64,000 nucleotides of DNA from Gordonia desulfuricans NBRC 100010 (GCF_001485495.1 NZ_BCNF01000037.1:1-64000), one strand, 5' to 3'. Counted from the stretch's first letter, positions 27,307-36,236 are shown. Notes: a model not told the origin generated them from the sequence alone. Numbers and translations: made by a program.

Positions 27307-27860
27307 CGGTGCCCCTCGGCCGCGGCGGGTGCGGCGAGTTCGGTCAACGACGGCGCCTTGACCTCCGGGAAGTAGTTCTGACCGATACCGCTCTCGCGCG
27401 TGGCCACCATCACCGACCGCTTCCAGGAGACGACCACCTCGCCGTCCTGGTTGATCCCGCGGGTCACCATCGAGACGATGCCTGCATACGGCCGCGACTG
27501 CGACAGGCGCAGATCGGTGCAGATGCTCTCGGCGTAGATCGTGTCCCCCACATAGACCGGGTGGGCCAGCGTGACATCGGTGAACTGCAGGTTGGCCACC
27601 GCGTTCTGGCTCATGTCGATCACCGAGAGTCCCAGGACCAGTGCGATGGTCAGGCCCGAGTTGACGATGACCTTGCCGTCGGTGATGGGGTTCTGCCGGG
27701 CCAGGTGCTCGTTGAAGTGGTTCTGGTTGGTGTTCATCGACAGGCAGGTGATCCACGCGTTGTCGGTGTCGGTGATCGTGCGGCCCATCGGGTGCTGGTA
27801 GACGTCGCCCACGACGTAGTCCTCGAAGAAGCGCCCGAGTGTGGCGGGGTGGGTGGTCAA
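27303..27860 (-). CDS. MaoC-type acyl-CoA hydratase
   Basis: A 185-residue single hot-dog domain. It shows LGRFFEDYVVGDVYQHPMGRT at the start (read as FFEDYVVGDVYQHP), the active-site helix SMNTNQNHFNEHLARQ and TLAHPVYVGDTIYAES, which matches mesaconyl- or itaconyl-CoA hydratase-like MaoC proteins. I chose TTG 27860 because AGGAGG ends 4 bases before it and similarity begins there; the longer frame to 27944 is less likely. It is the first gene of the five-gene operon, and its stop overlaps the CoA-transferase start. It should add water to an enoyl-CoA to give a hydroxyacyl-CoA for the CitE-like lyase. Confidence 0.87.
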   Translation of the reverse strand: MTTHPATLGRFFEDYVVGDVYQHPMGRTITDTDNAWITCLSMNTNQNHFNEHLARQNPITDGKVIVNSGLTIALVLGLSVIDMSQNAVANLQFTDVTLAHPVYVGDTIYAESICTDLRLSQSRPYAGIVSMVTRGINQDGEVVVSWKRSVMVATRESGIGQNYFPEVKAPSLTELAAPAAAEGHR

Positions 27861-27916
27861 TGGTCCTCCTGAAGGTGCGGCGTCGGAGAGCGACGCATCG
27901 CCGTGACGCGGCCCAC

Positions 27917-28005
27917 CGTAAACCTCTGATCTTTTACGAGTCAAGGCGTGGGCGATGCAGGCAATTCTTGAAATATTCGGCTAGGGGTTGCCGTAAACCT
28001 CCGAT
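27917..28005. promoter_or_regulatory. Paired direct repeat in the maoC/hydantoinase divergent promoter
   Basis: CCGTAAACCTCTGAT at 27916-27930 recurs as CCGTAAACCTCCGAT at 27991-28005, 75 bases apart (about seven helical turns). The first copy is also half of an inverted repeat CGTAAA-N10-TTTACG (27917-27938). The stretch between is AT-rich for this genome. The pair looks like operators for a regulator of both divergent operons. Confidence 0.5.
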
Positions 28006-28064
28006 GTATTGCAAGATTTTCGGCGAGCACATGTATGGCTCAGATCACTCCCGTCAGTGAGCAC

Positions 28065-28103
28065 CACCCCGACCCGGGCACCACCCCGGTCCGGGTCGGG
28101 GTG
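28065..28103 (+). promoter_or_regulatory. Perfect 13-bp hairpin in the leader of the hydantoinase operon
   Basis: CACCCCGACCCGG at 28065-28077 pairs exactly with CCGGGTCGGGGTG at 28091-28103 around a 13-base loop, ending 28 bases before the hydantoinase A start. No T-run follows. It could be an attenuator, an mRNA-stabilising stem or an operator. A nine-codon frame (ATG 28031 to TGA 28060, MYGSDHSRQ) ends just before it, without a clear ribosome binding site. Confidence 0.5.
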
Positions 28104-28131
28104 TCGGCGTTGGAAGAGGAAGCGAGTTTCG

Positions 28132-30210
28132 ATGAAGCGAATCGGCGTGGATGTGGGCGGCACGTTCACCGACCTGGTCCTGTGGGACGACGACGGGACG
28201 GTGACGGTACACAAGACGCCGTCGACCAACCACGACCCCTCGATCGGCACGATGGACGGCATCGAGGTGCTCGCCGAGCGCGCGGGAATCGACGTCGCCG
28301 ACATCGAGATGTTCTTCCACGGGACCACCGTGGCCACCAACATCGTGCTCGAGCACAACGGCAGTGACGTCGGCATGATCACCACCGACGGCTTCCGCGA
28401 CCTCCTCCACATCGCCCGCAAGAAGCGGCCCCTGAACTACTCCAACTACCAGGATCTGCCCTGGCAGAAGTGGCAGCTGGTCCCCCGCCGCAACCGGCGC
28501 ACCGTCCCCGAGCGGATGGACGCCGCCGGCACCGTACTGACCCCGCTCGACGAGGACGCCGTCCGCCGCGAGGTGGCCCTGCTCCGCGAACGGGGGGTCG
28601 AGGCGATCGCCGTGGCCTTCCTGCACGCCTACCGCAACCCGAGCCACGAGCAGCGGGTCCGCGAGATCATCGCCGAGGAGTACCCCGGGGTGTTCGTCTC
28701 GCTCTCCAGCGACGTCGCCTCCCAGTACCGCGAATACGAACGCTTCTCCACCACCGCACTCAACGCCTTCGTCGGCCCCAAGACCTCCCGCTACATCGAG
28801 AACCTGGCCGGCAAGGCCAAGGCCGGCCGGGTCGGCGAGGACGTCCACCTGATGACCTCCGCCGGTGGCCTGGTCACCTCGCGCAGCGCGAGCGAGGTGC
28901 CGGTGTCGCTGCTGACCAGCGGCGTCGTCGCAGGTCTGCTCGGCGGCTGTTTCATCGGCAAGGCGTCGGGCTACCCCAGCGTCATCACCCTCGACGTGGG
29001 CGGCACCTCCGCCGACATCGGCGTGGCCCCCGACGGCAAGCTGCGGATGAAGCACCTGCTCGACACGCGGATCGGCGACTACCACGCCATGGTCCCGATG
29101 GCCGAGGTCGACACCATCGGTGCCGGCGGCGGCTCCATCGCGAGCATCGACGAGGGCGGGATGTTCCGCGTCGGCCCCCGCAGCGCCGGGGCCACCCCCG
29201 GACCCGCCTGCTACAACCGCGGCGGCACCGAACCGACATCGACCGACGCGATGGTCGTGATGGGCTGGCTGCGCGAGGACAGCTTCCTGTCGGGAACCAT
29301 GGAGGTCAAGACCGAACTCGCCACCGAGGCGGTCCGCACCCACATCGCCGACAAGCTCGGCGCCGACCTCGAGCATGCCGCGATGGGCATCTTCCAGATC
29401 CTGGCCCACTCGATGACCGAGGCCATCTCGCTGCATTCGGTGCGCAAAGGCTATGACCCCCGCGACTTCTCGCTGGTGGCCGAGGGCGGGGCCGGCCCCC
29501 TCTACGCATGGCAGATCGCCGAGCACCTGGGTATCCCCCGGGTCATCGTCCCCGGTCATCCCGGTATCACCTCGGCAGTCGGTCTGCTGACCACCGACGT
29601 GCGTTACGAAGTGCCCACCACCGTGTGGACCTCTTCTGCCGAACCCGATCTCGACCTCCTGCGCCGGGAGATGGACCGGCTCTCCGCACAGGCCGTCGAC
29701 CAACTGCGTGCCGACGGCATCGCCGACGACGACATCACCCTCGAGTACAGCGTCGACTGTCGTTATGTCGGACAGGGTTACGAGTTGCGCGTACCCGCTC
29801 CCGGCGGCGAGGTCACCGCCGACTGGGTCGAGCAGACCGCGGCCACCTTCCACGAGGTACACGGGCGCACCTACTCCCAGCGTTTCGACGACAAGCCGGT
29901 GCAGCTGGTCAACCTCCGCGTCACCGGAGTCGGTGCCGTCGAACACATCCGGATCGCCGAGATCGAGAAGGGCGGGGCCGACGCCTCCGCCGCCGTCAAG
30001 GCCACCACCCGGGCCCTGTTCTGGAAGAACGACTCCGCCGATCCCGAGTGGGTCGAGACCCCGATCTACGACCGCGCACTGTTCAAGGCGGGCAACACCT
30101 TCGAGGGTCCCGCGATCGTCCAGCAGCTCGACTCGACGACGATCGTCGGCATCGGACAGAAGGCCACGGTCGACGCCGTGGGTCACATCATCATCGAGAG
30201 GAGCGCCTGA
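28132..30210 (+). CDS. Hydantoinase/oxoprolinase subunit A
   Basis: The 692-residue protein starts MKRIGVDVGGTFTDLVLWD, the N-terminal ATP-binding Hydant_A_N segment. It then shows FHGTTVATNIVLE, ISLSSDVASQYREYERFSTT-like text (SSDVASQYREYERF), TLDVGGTSADIGVAPDG and GAGGGSIASIDEGG. Family members hydrolyse N-methylhydantoin, 5-oxoproline, caprolactam or other cyclic amides with ATP, or carboxylate acetone-type ketones together with subunit B. ATG 28132 has GAGGA about 11 bases upstream. The next gene starts 1 base after its stop, as expected for a two-subunit enzyme. The adjacent amidase suggests a lactam or cyclic imide as substrate. Confidence 0.92.
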   Translation: MKRIGVDVGGTFTDLVLWDDDGTVTVHKTPSTNHDPSIGTMDGIEVLAERAGIDVADIEMFFHGTTVATNIVLEHNGSDVGMITTDGFRDLLHIARKKRPLNYSNYQDLPWQKWQLVPRRNRRTVPERMDAAGTVLTPLDEDAVRREVALLRERGVEAIAVAFLHAYRNPSHEQRVREIIAEEYPGVFVSLSSDVASQYREYERFSTTALNAFVGPKTSRYIENLAGKAKAGRVGEDVHLMTSAGGLVTSRSASEVPVSLLTSGVVAGLLGGCFIGKASGYPSVITLDVGGTSADIGVAPDGKLRMKHLLDTRIGDYHAMVPMAEVDTIGAGGGSIASIDEGGMFRVGPRSAGATPGPACYNRGGTEPTSTDAMVVMGWLREDSFLSGTMEVKTELATEAVRTHIADKLGADLEHAAMGIFQILAHSMTEAISLHSVRKGYDPRDFSLVAEGGAGPLYAWQIAEHLGIPRVIVPGHPGITSAVGLLTTDVRYEVPTTVWTSSAEPDLDLLRREMDRLSAQAVDQLRADGIADDDITLEYSVDCRYVGQGYELRVPAPGGEVTADWVEQTAATFHEVHGRTYSQRFDDKPVQLVNLRVTGVGAVEHIRIAEIEKGGADASAAVKATTRALFWKNDSADPEWVETPIYDRALFKAGNTFEGPAIVQQLDSTTIVGIGQKATVDAVGHIIIERSA

Positions 30211-30211
30211 C

Positions 30212-32032
30212 ATGGCGAAGGCCCTGATGCCCAAGGACGGCGTTTCCCTTGCCGCCGAGGCGAATCGGACGTGGAACACCGTCGAGGTCGACCCCATCAC
30301 CCTGCGCGTCATCGGCGGTGCGCTCAACTCCATGGCCAAGGAGATGGCCCAGGTCTTGTACCGGATGGCCTATTCGAGCCTCATCCGCGAGTCCGAGGAC
30401 CTCGGTGCGGGCATCTTCGATGTCAACGGACGTGAGCTGTGCGAGTCGGATTCGACTCCCATGCACTGCGGTTCGATCCCGGCCTACATCCGCGGCGTCA
30501 ACCGGCGCCTGGCCGGCACGTACCGACCCGGCGACGTGATCCTGCACAACCATCCGTATCACGGTGCCGCACACTCCCCCGACTACGGCGTGATCATCCC
30601 CATCTTCTGGGAGGGCGAGCACATCGGATTCGCCGGGTGCACCGGACACGTCTCCGACATCGGCGGCAACTTCCCCGGTCTGTGCATGGACGTCGTCGAC
30701 GTCTGGGCCGAGGGCAAGCTGATGGACTCGATGAAGATCTACGACGGCGGCGTGCGCAACGACATGCTGATCCAGCACATCCTGGACAATGTGCGTACCC
30801 CCGAGCAGAACCGCGGTGACCTCGAGGCGCTGATCGCCTGCTCGCGGATCGGCGAGAAGCGGTTCATCGAACTGCTCGAGAAGTACGGTCTCGACGTGGT
30901 GATGAGCGCCGCCGACCGCTGGATGGACTACTCCGAGGAGATGCTGCGCAGCCGGATCCGGGCGATCCCCAACGGCAGCTACGAGGCGCCGCTCGGCTAT
31001 CTCGACGACGACGGCAAGAACCGCGGTGTGCCGCTGAAGGTCGCGGTGCGCGTGCAGGTGGAGGACGAGGACGTCCTGATCGACCTGACCGGTTCCAACG
31101 ACCAGGTGCCGACGGCGTTCAACGTGCCCTTCGAGGGGTCGGTGTTGCCGGTCGCGGTGAGCGCGATCCGCACGATCCTGCTCGACGAGTACCTCACCGA
31201 GGAGTTCGTCCCGCAGAACGACGGCTGTTTCCGTCCCGTGCGGGCCTACGCACCCGAGGGAACGATCTTCAACCCGGACTTCCCGGCGTCGTGTTTTGCA
31301 CGGTTCTCGCAGGTCAACCGGATCTTCGACTCGATCAACCTGGCGTTGGCGCCGGTGTTGCCGGAGCGGGCGATCGCCGGCTCGTCGGCGGCACTGTGCG
31401 CGATCGCCTATTCGGGTCTGGCCGAGGACGGCGAGTCGTACTGGGTCTACATCGAGATCAACGAGGGCTCCTACGGTGCGCGCAACGGCAAGGACGGGAT
31501 GGATGCGGTGGACGCCCTGATGGCCAACACCCGCAACAACCCGATCGAAGAACTCGAGCTCAACCACGCCATGCGCGCCGAACGCTACGAGCTGCGTGAC
31601 GAGTCGCCCGCGCCCGGCCGGTGGCGCGGCGGTATCGGCAGCGTGCGCACCTGGTACATGCAGACCGACACCTTCCTGGGCTCGGAGGCCGACAACCGGA
31701 CCGACCCGCCGGCGGGCGCGCTCGGCGGCGGTGACGGAGCGTCCGGATCGTTCATACGCAATCCCGGCACGCCCGACGAGGAGGTGCTGTTCTCGAAGGT
31801 CACCCAGGAGGTCGTCCACGCCGGAGATCGCCTGGAGATCCGGATGCCGTCGGGCGGCGGATTCGGCGATCCCTTCCTGCGCGATCCGTTCGCGGTGCTC
31901 TCCGACGTGTGGGACGAGTACCTCACCGCCGAGGAGGCCCGCCGCGACTACGGTGTCGTCGTGAACACCGACGACTGGACGATCGACGCCGCTGCCACCG
32001 AGCAGGCGCGCTCGTCCCGGGTGGCGTCCTGA
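30212..32032 (+). CDS. Hydantoinase/oxoprolinase subunit B
   Basis: The 606-residue partner of subunit A. It begins MAKALMPKDGVSLAAEANRT; the conserved part starts at VDPITLRVIGGALNSMAKEM and continues with RESEDLGAGIFDVNG, CTGHVSDIGGNFPGLCMD and the glycine-rich end PSGGGFGDPFLRDP. ATG 30212 has GAGAGGAG about 9 bases upstream. Its TGA stop (30030-30032 of the 32 kb line, i.e. 32030-32032) abuts the amidase reading frame. Together with subunit A it should form the ATP-dependent ring-opening enzyme. Confidence 0.92.
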   Translation: MAKALMPKDGVSLAAEANRTWNTVEVDPITLRVIGGALNSMAKEMAQVLYRMAYSSLIRESEDLGAGIFDVNGRELCESDSTPMHCGSIPAYIRGVNRRLAGTYRPGDVILHNHPYHGAAHSPDYGVIIPIFWEGEHIGFAGCTGHVSDIGGNFPGLCMDVVDVWAEGKLMDSMKIYDGGVRNDMLIQHILDNVRTPEQNRGDLEALIACSRIGEKRFIELLEKYGLDVVMSAADRWMDYSEEMLRSRIRAIPNGSYEAPLGYLDDDGKNRGVPLKVAVRVQVEDEDVLIDLTGSNDQVPTAFNVPFEGSVLPVAVSAIRTILLDEYLTEEFVPQNDGCFRPVRAYAPEGTIFNPDFPASCFARFSQVNRIFDSINLALAPVLPERAIAGSSAALCAIAYSGLAEDGESYWVYIEINEGSYGARNGKDGMDAVDALMANTRNNPIEELELNHAMRAERYELRDESPAPGRWRGGIGSVRTWYMQTDTFLGSEADNRTDPPAGALGGGDGASGSFIRNPGTPDEEVLFSKVTQEVVHAGDRLEIRMPSGGGFGDPFLRDPFAVLSDVWDEYLTAEEARRDYGVVVNTDDWTIDAAATEQARSSRVAS

Positions 32033-32160
32033 CCCCAGGGTTCGGCGGGGCCGGCGACGGTGCCGGCCCCGCCGATCTCCCCGGTTCGGATCTCCCCGGT
32101 TCCGCCGCACCCGACGCCGGTGTCCCGCCGACCGGCGGGATCGTCGACGTCGCCGAACGG

Positions 32161-33372
32161 TTGAACACCGTCATCTCGTGGGTTCCGGCGTCCTCGGGTA
32201 CCGACCCGGATGTGACGTCGGGACCGCTGAGCGGTGTGCGGATCGGGGTGAAGGACAACATCGCAGTGGGCGGCGTGCGCTCGACCTGCGGTTCGGCGTA
32301 CTTCGCCGATCGGATCGCCGAATCCGACGCCGAGTGCGTGGGCGCGCTCAAACGGGCCGGTGCGATCATCACCTCCACCCTCAATCTCGCCGAGTTCGCC
32401 GTCGGTGTCACCAGTCAGAACTCCGCATCCGGTGGACCGGTGAACCCGTGGGACCCGGCCCGGGTCCCGGGCGGCTCCAGCGGCGGGTCCGGGGTCGCGG
32501 TGGCCGCCGGGATCGTCGACGTCGCGCTCGGCACCGACACCGGCGGGTCGATCCGCCTGCCCGCGGCCTGCTGCGGTGTGACCGGGCTACGCCCCTCGAT
32601 CGGCACCCTCGACATGACCGGGATCTTTCCGGTGAGCGCCGGTTTCGACACCGTGGGACCGATCGCCCGTACCGCATCGCTGGTACACCGCACACTGTCG
32701 GCCCTGGTCGACTTCGATGTGGCACCCCGGCACGACGGGCCGTTGCGGATCGCGGTGCCGTGGCCGTTCGTGACCGCCGACGTCGACCCGGCGATCGGCG
32801 AGGCGGTCCGTACCACCACCGAGCTGCTCCGACGGCTCGGCCACACGGTGGTCGACATCCCGATCCCACACAGCGAATCGGCCCAGGACGTGGTCTACAC
32901 GCTGATCTACTCCGACCTCGCACGGACACATGCACAACGGCTCGGCGACGAGCCCAGCCGGTTCCAGCCTGCGACCCGCGAGCGGATCAGCTTGGGGCTG
33001 AGCATCTCCGACGATCGCCGCGATGCCGCGCTCCGAGGGCGGGATGTGTTCCGGGCGGCGATGGTTCGGGTGTTCGCCGAGGCCGACGTGGTGCTGACGC
33101 CGGCCATGCCGGTCGATGTCCCGCCCCTCGGCGGCGATGACGCGGTGATCGCCCAGGCCCGTCGGATGGGGCAACTCACCTATCCGTGGTCGTTGCACAC
33201 CGGCCCCACCCTGGCCCTGCCGATCGGGATACATCCGTCCGGCATGCCGATCGGTGGCCAGCTGACCGCCGCCGAGACCGATGAAGGACTCCTGCTCGCA
33301 CTGGCCGAACAGATCCAGGACCACACCGACTGGCACCTGCGGACTCCGCCGATCCACGTCGACCGACGGTGA
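32161..33372 (+). CDS. Amidase (amidase signature family)
   Basis: An amidase of the Ser-cisSer-Lys family. It has [18 protein letters not shown] (catalytic Lys), [27 protein letters not shown] (quoted in part: [11 protein letters not shown], the cis-Ser loop) and [17 protein letters not shown] with the nucleophilic Ser. The 403 residues from TTG 32161 include the whole core, but similarity may begin a little earlier ([12 protein letters not shown]). No ATG, GTG or TTG lies in frame between 31909 and 32161, so the true start may be CTG 32029, which overlaps the subunit B stop as CTGA. It follows subunit B closely and probably cleaves the linear amide made by ring opening. Confidence 0.87.
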   Translation: MNTVISWVPASSGTDPDVTSGPLSGVRIGVKDNIAVGGVRSTCGSAYFADRIAESDAECVGALKRAGAIITSTLNLAEFAVGVTSQNSASGGPVNPWDPARVPGGSSGGSGVAVAAGIVDVALGTDTGGSIRLPAACCGVTGLRPSIGTLDMTGIFPVSAGFDTVGPIARTASLVHRTLSALVDFDVAPRHDGPLRIAVPWPFVTADVDPAIGEAVRTTTELLRRLGHTVVDIPIPHSESAQDVVYTLIYSDLARTHAQRLGDEPSRFQPATRERISLGLSISDDRRDAALRGRDVFRAAMVRVFAEADVVLTPAMPVDVPPLGGDDAVIAQARRMGQLTYPWSLHTGPTLALPIGIHPSGMPIGGQLTAAETDEGLLLALAEQIQDHTDWHLRTPPIHVDRR

Positions 33373-33399
33373 GGCCGCCCAGCGGGCCGACCGGCTGGT

Positions 33400-34125
33400 T
33401 CAGCCCTGACGTCTGAGCAGATCCATCTGCTTGTAGACGTCACCGAGGTGGTCGAGGTGGCGGCGCATGAGTGTCATCGCCGTCATCGAGTCCCGACGTT
33501 CGACCGCCTCGAGAATGGCCCGGTGGTCGGCGTCGACGCACCGCCAGAACCCCTCGGGCGCGGCATCGCGACTGAACCTGCTGCCGATCACCCGGAACAC
33601 CGGGACGGTCACCAGGTCGAGCAGGGGGTTGTCGGCGGCGCGCAGCAGGATGCGGTGGAACTCCTGGTTGTTCGCATAGACCTCGGGGCCGATCTCGGCC
33701 GACGGGTCGAAGATGGTGGCGCGCAACTCTTCCAGATGCAGATCGGTGTGCCGGAAGGCGGCCGCACCGGCGGCCGGGACCTCGGTGAGCTGACGGACCT
33801 CCATCAGCTGGTCGACGGTGACCGCCTCGGCGGCGGCGAGGAGTGTCACCCCGGCCTCGAGGTGGGCGCTGAGCTGCCCGATGTCGGGCGTGGCGACGAA
33901 TGTCCCGCCGGTGACACCGCGGGTGGTGTGGACCAGGTTCTCGCTGGCGAGTGAACGGATCGCCTCGCGGACGGTGCTCTGCCCGACACCGAACTCGGCG
34001 CGCAGCTCGGCGTCGGGTGGCAGTCGCGTTCCCGGGGTCAGCTCACCGGCCAGAATCCGTGTGCGAAGCGCATCGGCGACGACCTCGTACGCCGGCCGTC
34101 TACCGGACTTATTCGCCTCTGTCAC
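33400..34125 (-). CDS. GntR-family regulator, FadR subfamily
   Basis: The 241-residue protein has an N-terminal GntR winged helix (about residues 8-75) with LRTRILAGELTPGTRLPPD and EFGVGQSTVREAIRSLASE. A C-terminal all-helical FCD ligand-binding domain follows (about 95-225) with NQEFHRILLRAADNPLLD, DADHRAILEAVERRD and RRHLDHLGDV, including the His residues that bind a metal in this family. The GTG at 34125 is chosen over the longer frame because the domain begins right after it. It is convergent with the amidase (27 bases apart) and divergent from the hydrolase at 34226. It is the likely repressor of the hydantoinase operon. Confidence 0.9.
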   Translation of the reverse strand: MTEANKSGRRPAYEVVADALRTRILAGELTPGTRLPPDAELRAEFGVGQSTVREAIRSLASENLVHTTRGVTGGTFVATPDIGQLSAHLEAGVTLLAAAEAVTVDQLMEVRQLTEVPAAGAAAFRHTDLHLEELRATIFDPSAEIGPEVYANNQEFHRILLRAADNPLLDLVTVPVFRVIGSRFSRDAAPEGFWRCVDADHRAILEAVERRDSMTAMTLMRRHLDHLGDVYKQMDLLRRQG

Positions 34126-34225
34126 AACATGTTCCGATCGTCTACGAGTTTCACCCAACCTATCAGATCCGGCGGCAGGCAACCGGGACACCTGAGGCAT
34201 CTCGCACACGGACTACCCTGACCGG

Positions 34226-35137
34226 ATGAAGCTGGGACTGACACGGACGATCGACCCCCGCCTGTACTCACTGGTCTATCCGACGCGCGAGTACTACCTG
34301 CAGCGTGGCTTCGGGCGAGGTCCGGCCGACCAGGCCGAGCTCATGTCGTTCCGGGCGGCGGCGCCCCCGCCCGAACCGGCCGATCCCCCGGCCGAGGTCG
34401 ACGTCGTCGAGTACGGCGGCCGCCGGGTCCCGGTGCGGATTCATCGCCCCACGTCGGGCGATCCGGCCGGCGTACTCCTGGACATCCACGGCGGCGGCTT
34501 CATGATGGGGTCGGCGGCACGGCGCGACGTGGCCGGCCGCGCGATCGCGGATCGACTCGGCATCGCGGTGGTCGGCGTCGACTACCGCCTCGCACCGGAG
34601 AACCCGTGGCCCGCCGCACCGGATGACTGTGAGACCGTGGCACTCTGGCTCACCGGGCACACCGGCGAGTGCTTCGGCACCGACCACCTGGCCATCGGCG
34701 GGTTCTCCGCGGGCGCAACCCTCGCGATGACCACACTGCTCCGCCTTCGCGATCGCGGTGTCGGCGGATTCCGTGCGGCCGCATTACAATTCGGCACCTA
34801 CGACCTCAGCGGGCAGACGCCGAGCGGACGGTCGATCGCCGACGAGTACTTCATCGAGGCCTATGCCGGATCGGCTGCCGACCGCACCCACCCCGACATC
34901 TCACCGGTCTATGCCGATCTGGCAGGTCTGCCGCCGACGCTGATCGTCGTGGGGCAGGACGACATCCTGATGTCCGACAACATCGTCATGGCCGCCCATC
35001 TCTCCGCCGCCCGGGTCGAGGTGGACCTGCGCGTCTACCCCGGCGCACCACACGGTTTCACCGCACACCCGACACCCATGGGACGAGCCGCGCTCGACGA
35101 CGTCGACACGTGGCTCGGAGATCGGCTGCGCGCGTGA
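34226..35137 (+). CDS. Alpha/beta hydrolase, hormone-sensitive lipase type
   Basis: A 303-residue esterase of family IV type. It has the oxyanion motif LLDIHGGGFMMGS, VVGVDYRLAPENPWPAAPDD, the nucleophile elbow GGFSAGATLAM, the acid in VVGQDDILMSDN and the His in YPGAPHGFTAHP, so the triad is complete. There is no signal peptide. It is divergent from the GntR gene and precedes the phosphotransferase gene by 70 bases on the same strand. The ester it cleaves is unknown. Confidence 0.9.
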   Translation: MKLGLTRTIDPRLYSLVYPTREYYLQRGFGRGPADQAELMSFRAAAPPPEPADPPAEVDVVEYGGRRVPVRIHRPTSGDPAGVLLDIHGGGFMMGSAARRDVAGRAIADRLGIAVVGVDYRLAPENPWPAAPDDCETVALWLTGHTGECFGTDHLAIGGFSAGATLAMTTLLRLRDRGVGGFRAAALQFGTYDLSGQTPSGRSIADEYFIEAYAGSAADRTHPDISPVYADLAGLPPTLIVVGQDDILMSDNIVMAAHLSAARVEVDLRVYPGAPHGFTAHPTPMGRAALDDVDTWLGDRLRA

Positions 35138-35207
35138 ATCGGAATCCGCCCGGAACGCGGTACCGCCGTGATAGACCTGCGGTCGAGCGCCGGCGGGAAG
35201 GGCAACG

Positions 35208-36236
35208 ATGACCGAACATGACGCGACGACAGAACCCGCAGGTATCGACCGCGCCTCGGTGACGGCCTGGTTCACCGGCACCGTCGCCGACGTGACCCCG
35301 CCCCTGCACTTCGACCTCATCACCGGCGGCCGGTCCAACCTGACCTATCGGGTCGTCGACGAGGCCGGCCATCGCTGGGTGCTGCGCAGGCCACCCACCG
35401 GCCACATCCTCGCCTCGGCCCATGACGTGGTCCGCGAATGGCACATCCTCGACATCCTCGCCGACACCCCGGTACCCGTGCCGCCGACCGTGGGATGCTG
35501 CACCGACCCGGCCGTCACCGGCGCCGACTTCTACGTGATGGACCACGTCGACGGTGTGGTGCTCGACGATGCGTCAACCGTCGCCGCCCTTCCCCGTCCG
35601 AACCGCACGACGGCGGCGTCGAACATGGTGGAGACGCTCGCCGCCATCCATGCGGTCGACACCGAGACCGGCGCCCTGACCGAGTTCCGCCGTCCCGGCG
35701 GATACATCGAACGGCAGTTGCGGCGGTGGGGCAGACAACTCACCGCGGGCGGCGTCGGACCCGGCCCGATCTGGGAGATCCACGAGCTTCTCGGCCGACG
35801 CATCCCGGCGCAACGGTGGACCGGTGTGGTGCACGGCGACTTCCGTCCCGGCAACCTGCTGATCACACCCGACGGCGAGGTGGCCGCCGTCCTCGACTGG
35901 GAGCTGTGGACCGTCGGTGATGTCCTCGCCGACCTCGGCTGGCTGGTCGCGAGCTGGTCCTCCGCGGACGTCTTCGGCTGGGCCCCCGACCCCGACGACG
36001 GATTCCCCGACACCGCAACCGTCGTCGACGAGTACGCCCGGCTGACCGGACGCGACGTCGGTGATCTGGACTTCTACCACGCGTTCGCGATCTGGCGTCT
36101 CGCGGCGATCGCCGAGGGGGTCGCCGCCCGTTTCCGGGCCGGCGCGATGGGCCAGCAGGACCTCGACATCGACGAGTTCGAACGACGATCGGCGCTGCTG
36201 GCGGGTATGGCGCGCGAGCTGCTGCGCCGGGCCTGA
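35208..36236 (+). CDS. Phosphotransferase (aminoglycoside phosphotransferase/ACAD10-like kinase fold)
   Basis: The 342-residue protein has a kinase-like fold. It shows LITGGRSNLTYRVVDEAGH (nucleotide loop), WVLRRPPTG with the Lys-equivalent Arg, WTGVVHGDFRPGNLLI (catalytic Asp) and VAAVLDWELWTVGDVLADLG (metal-binding Asp). This matches the ACAD10-like group, often beside acyl-CoA enzymes, which in some bacteria phosphorylate hydroxyacyl-CoAs. The ATG at 35208 is preceded by GGGAAGGG. The substrate is not predictable; antibiotic resistance is unlikely given its lipid-catabolism relatives. Confidence 0.85.
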   Translation: MTEHDATTEPAGIDRASVTAWFTGTVADVTPPLHFDLITGGRSNLTYRVVDEAGHRWVLRRPPTGHILASAHDVVREWHILDILADTPVPVPPTVGCCTDPAVTGADFYVMDHVDGVVLDDASTVAALPRPNRTTAASNMVETLAAIHAVDTETGALTEFRRPGGYIERQLRRWGRQLTAGGVGPGPIWEIHELLGRRIPAQRWTGVVHGDFRPGNLLITPDGEVAAVLDWELWTVGDVLADLGWLVASWSSADVFGWAPDPDDGFPDTATVVDEYARLTGRDVGDLDFYHAFAIWRLAAIAEGVAARFRAGAMGQQDLDIDEFERRSALLAGMARELLRRA

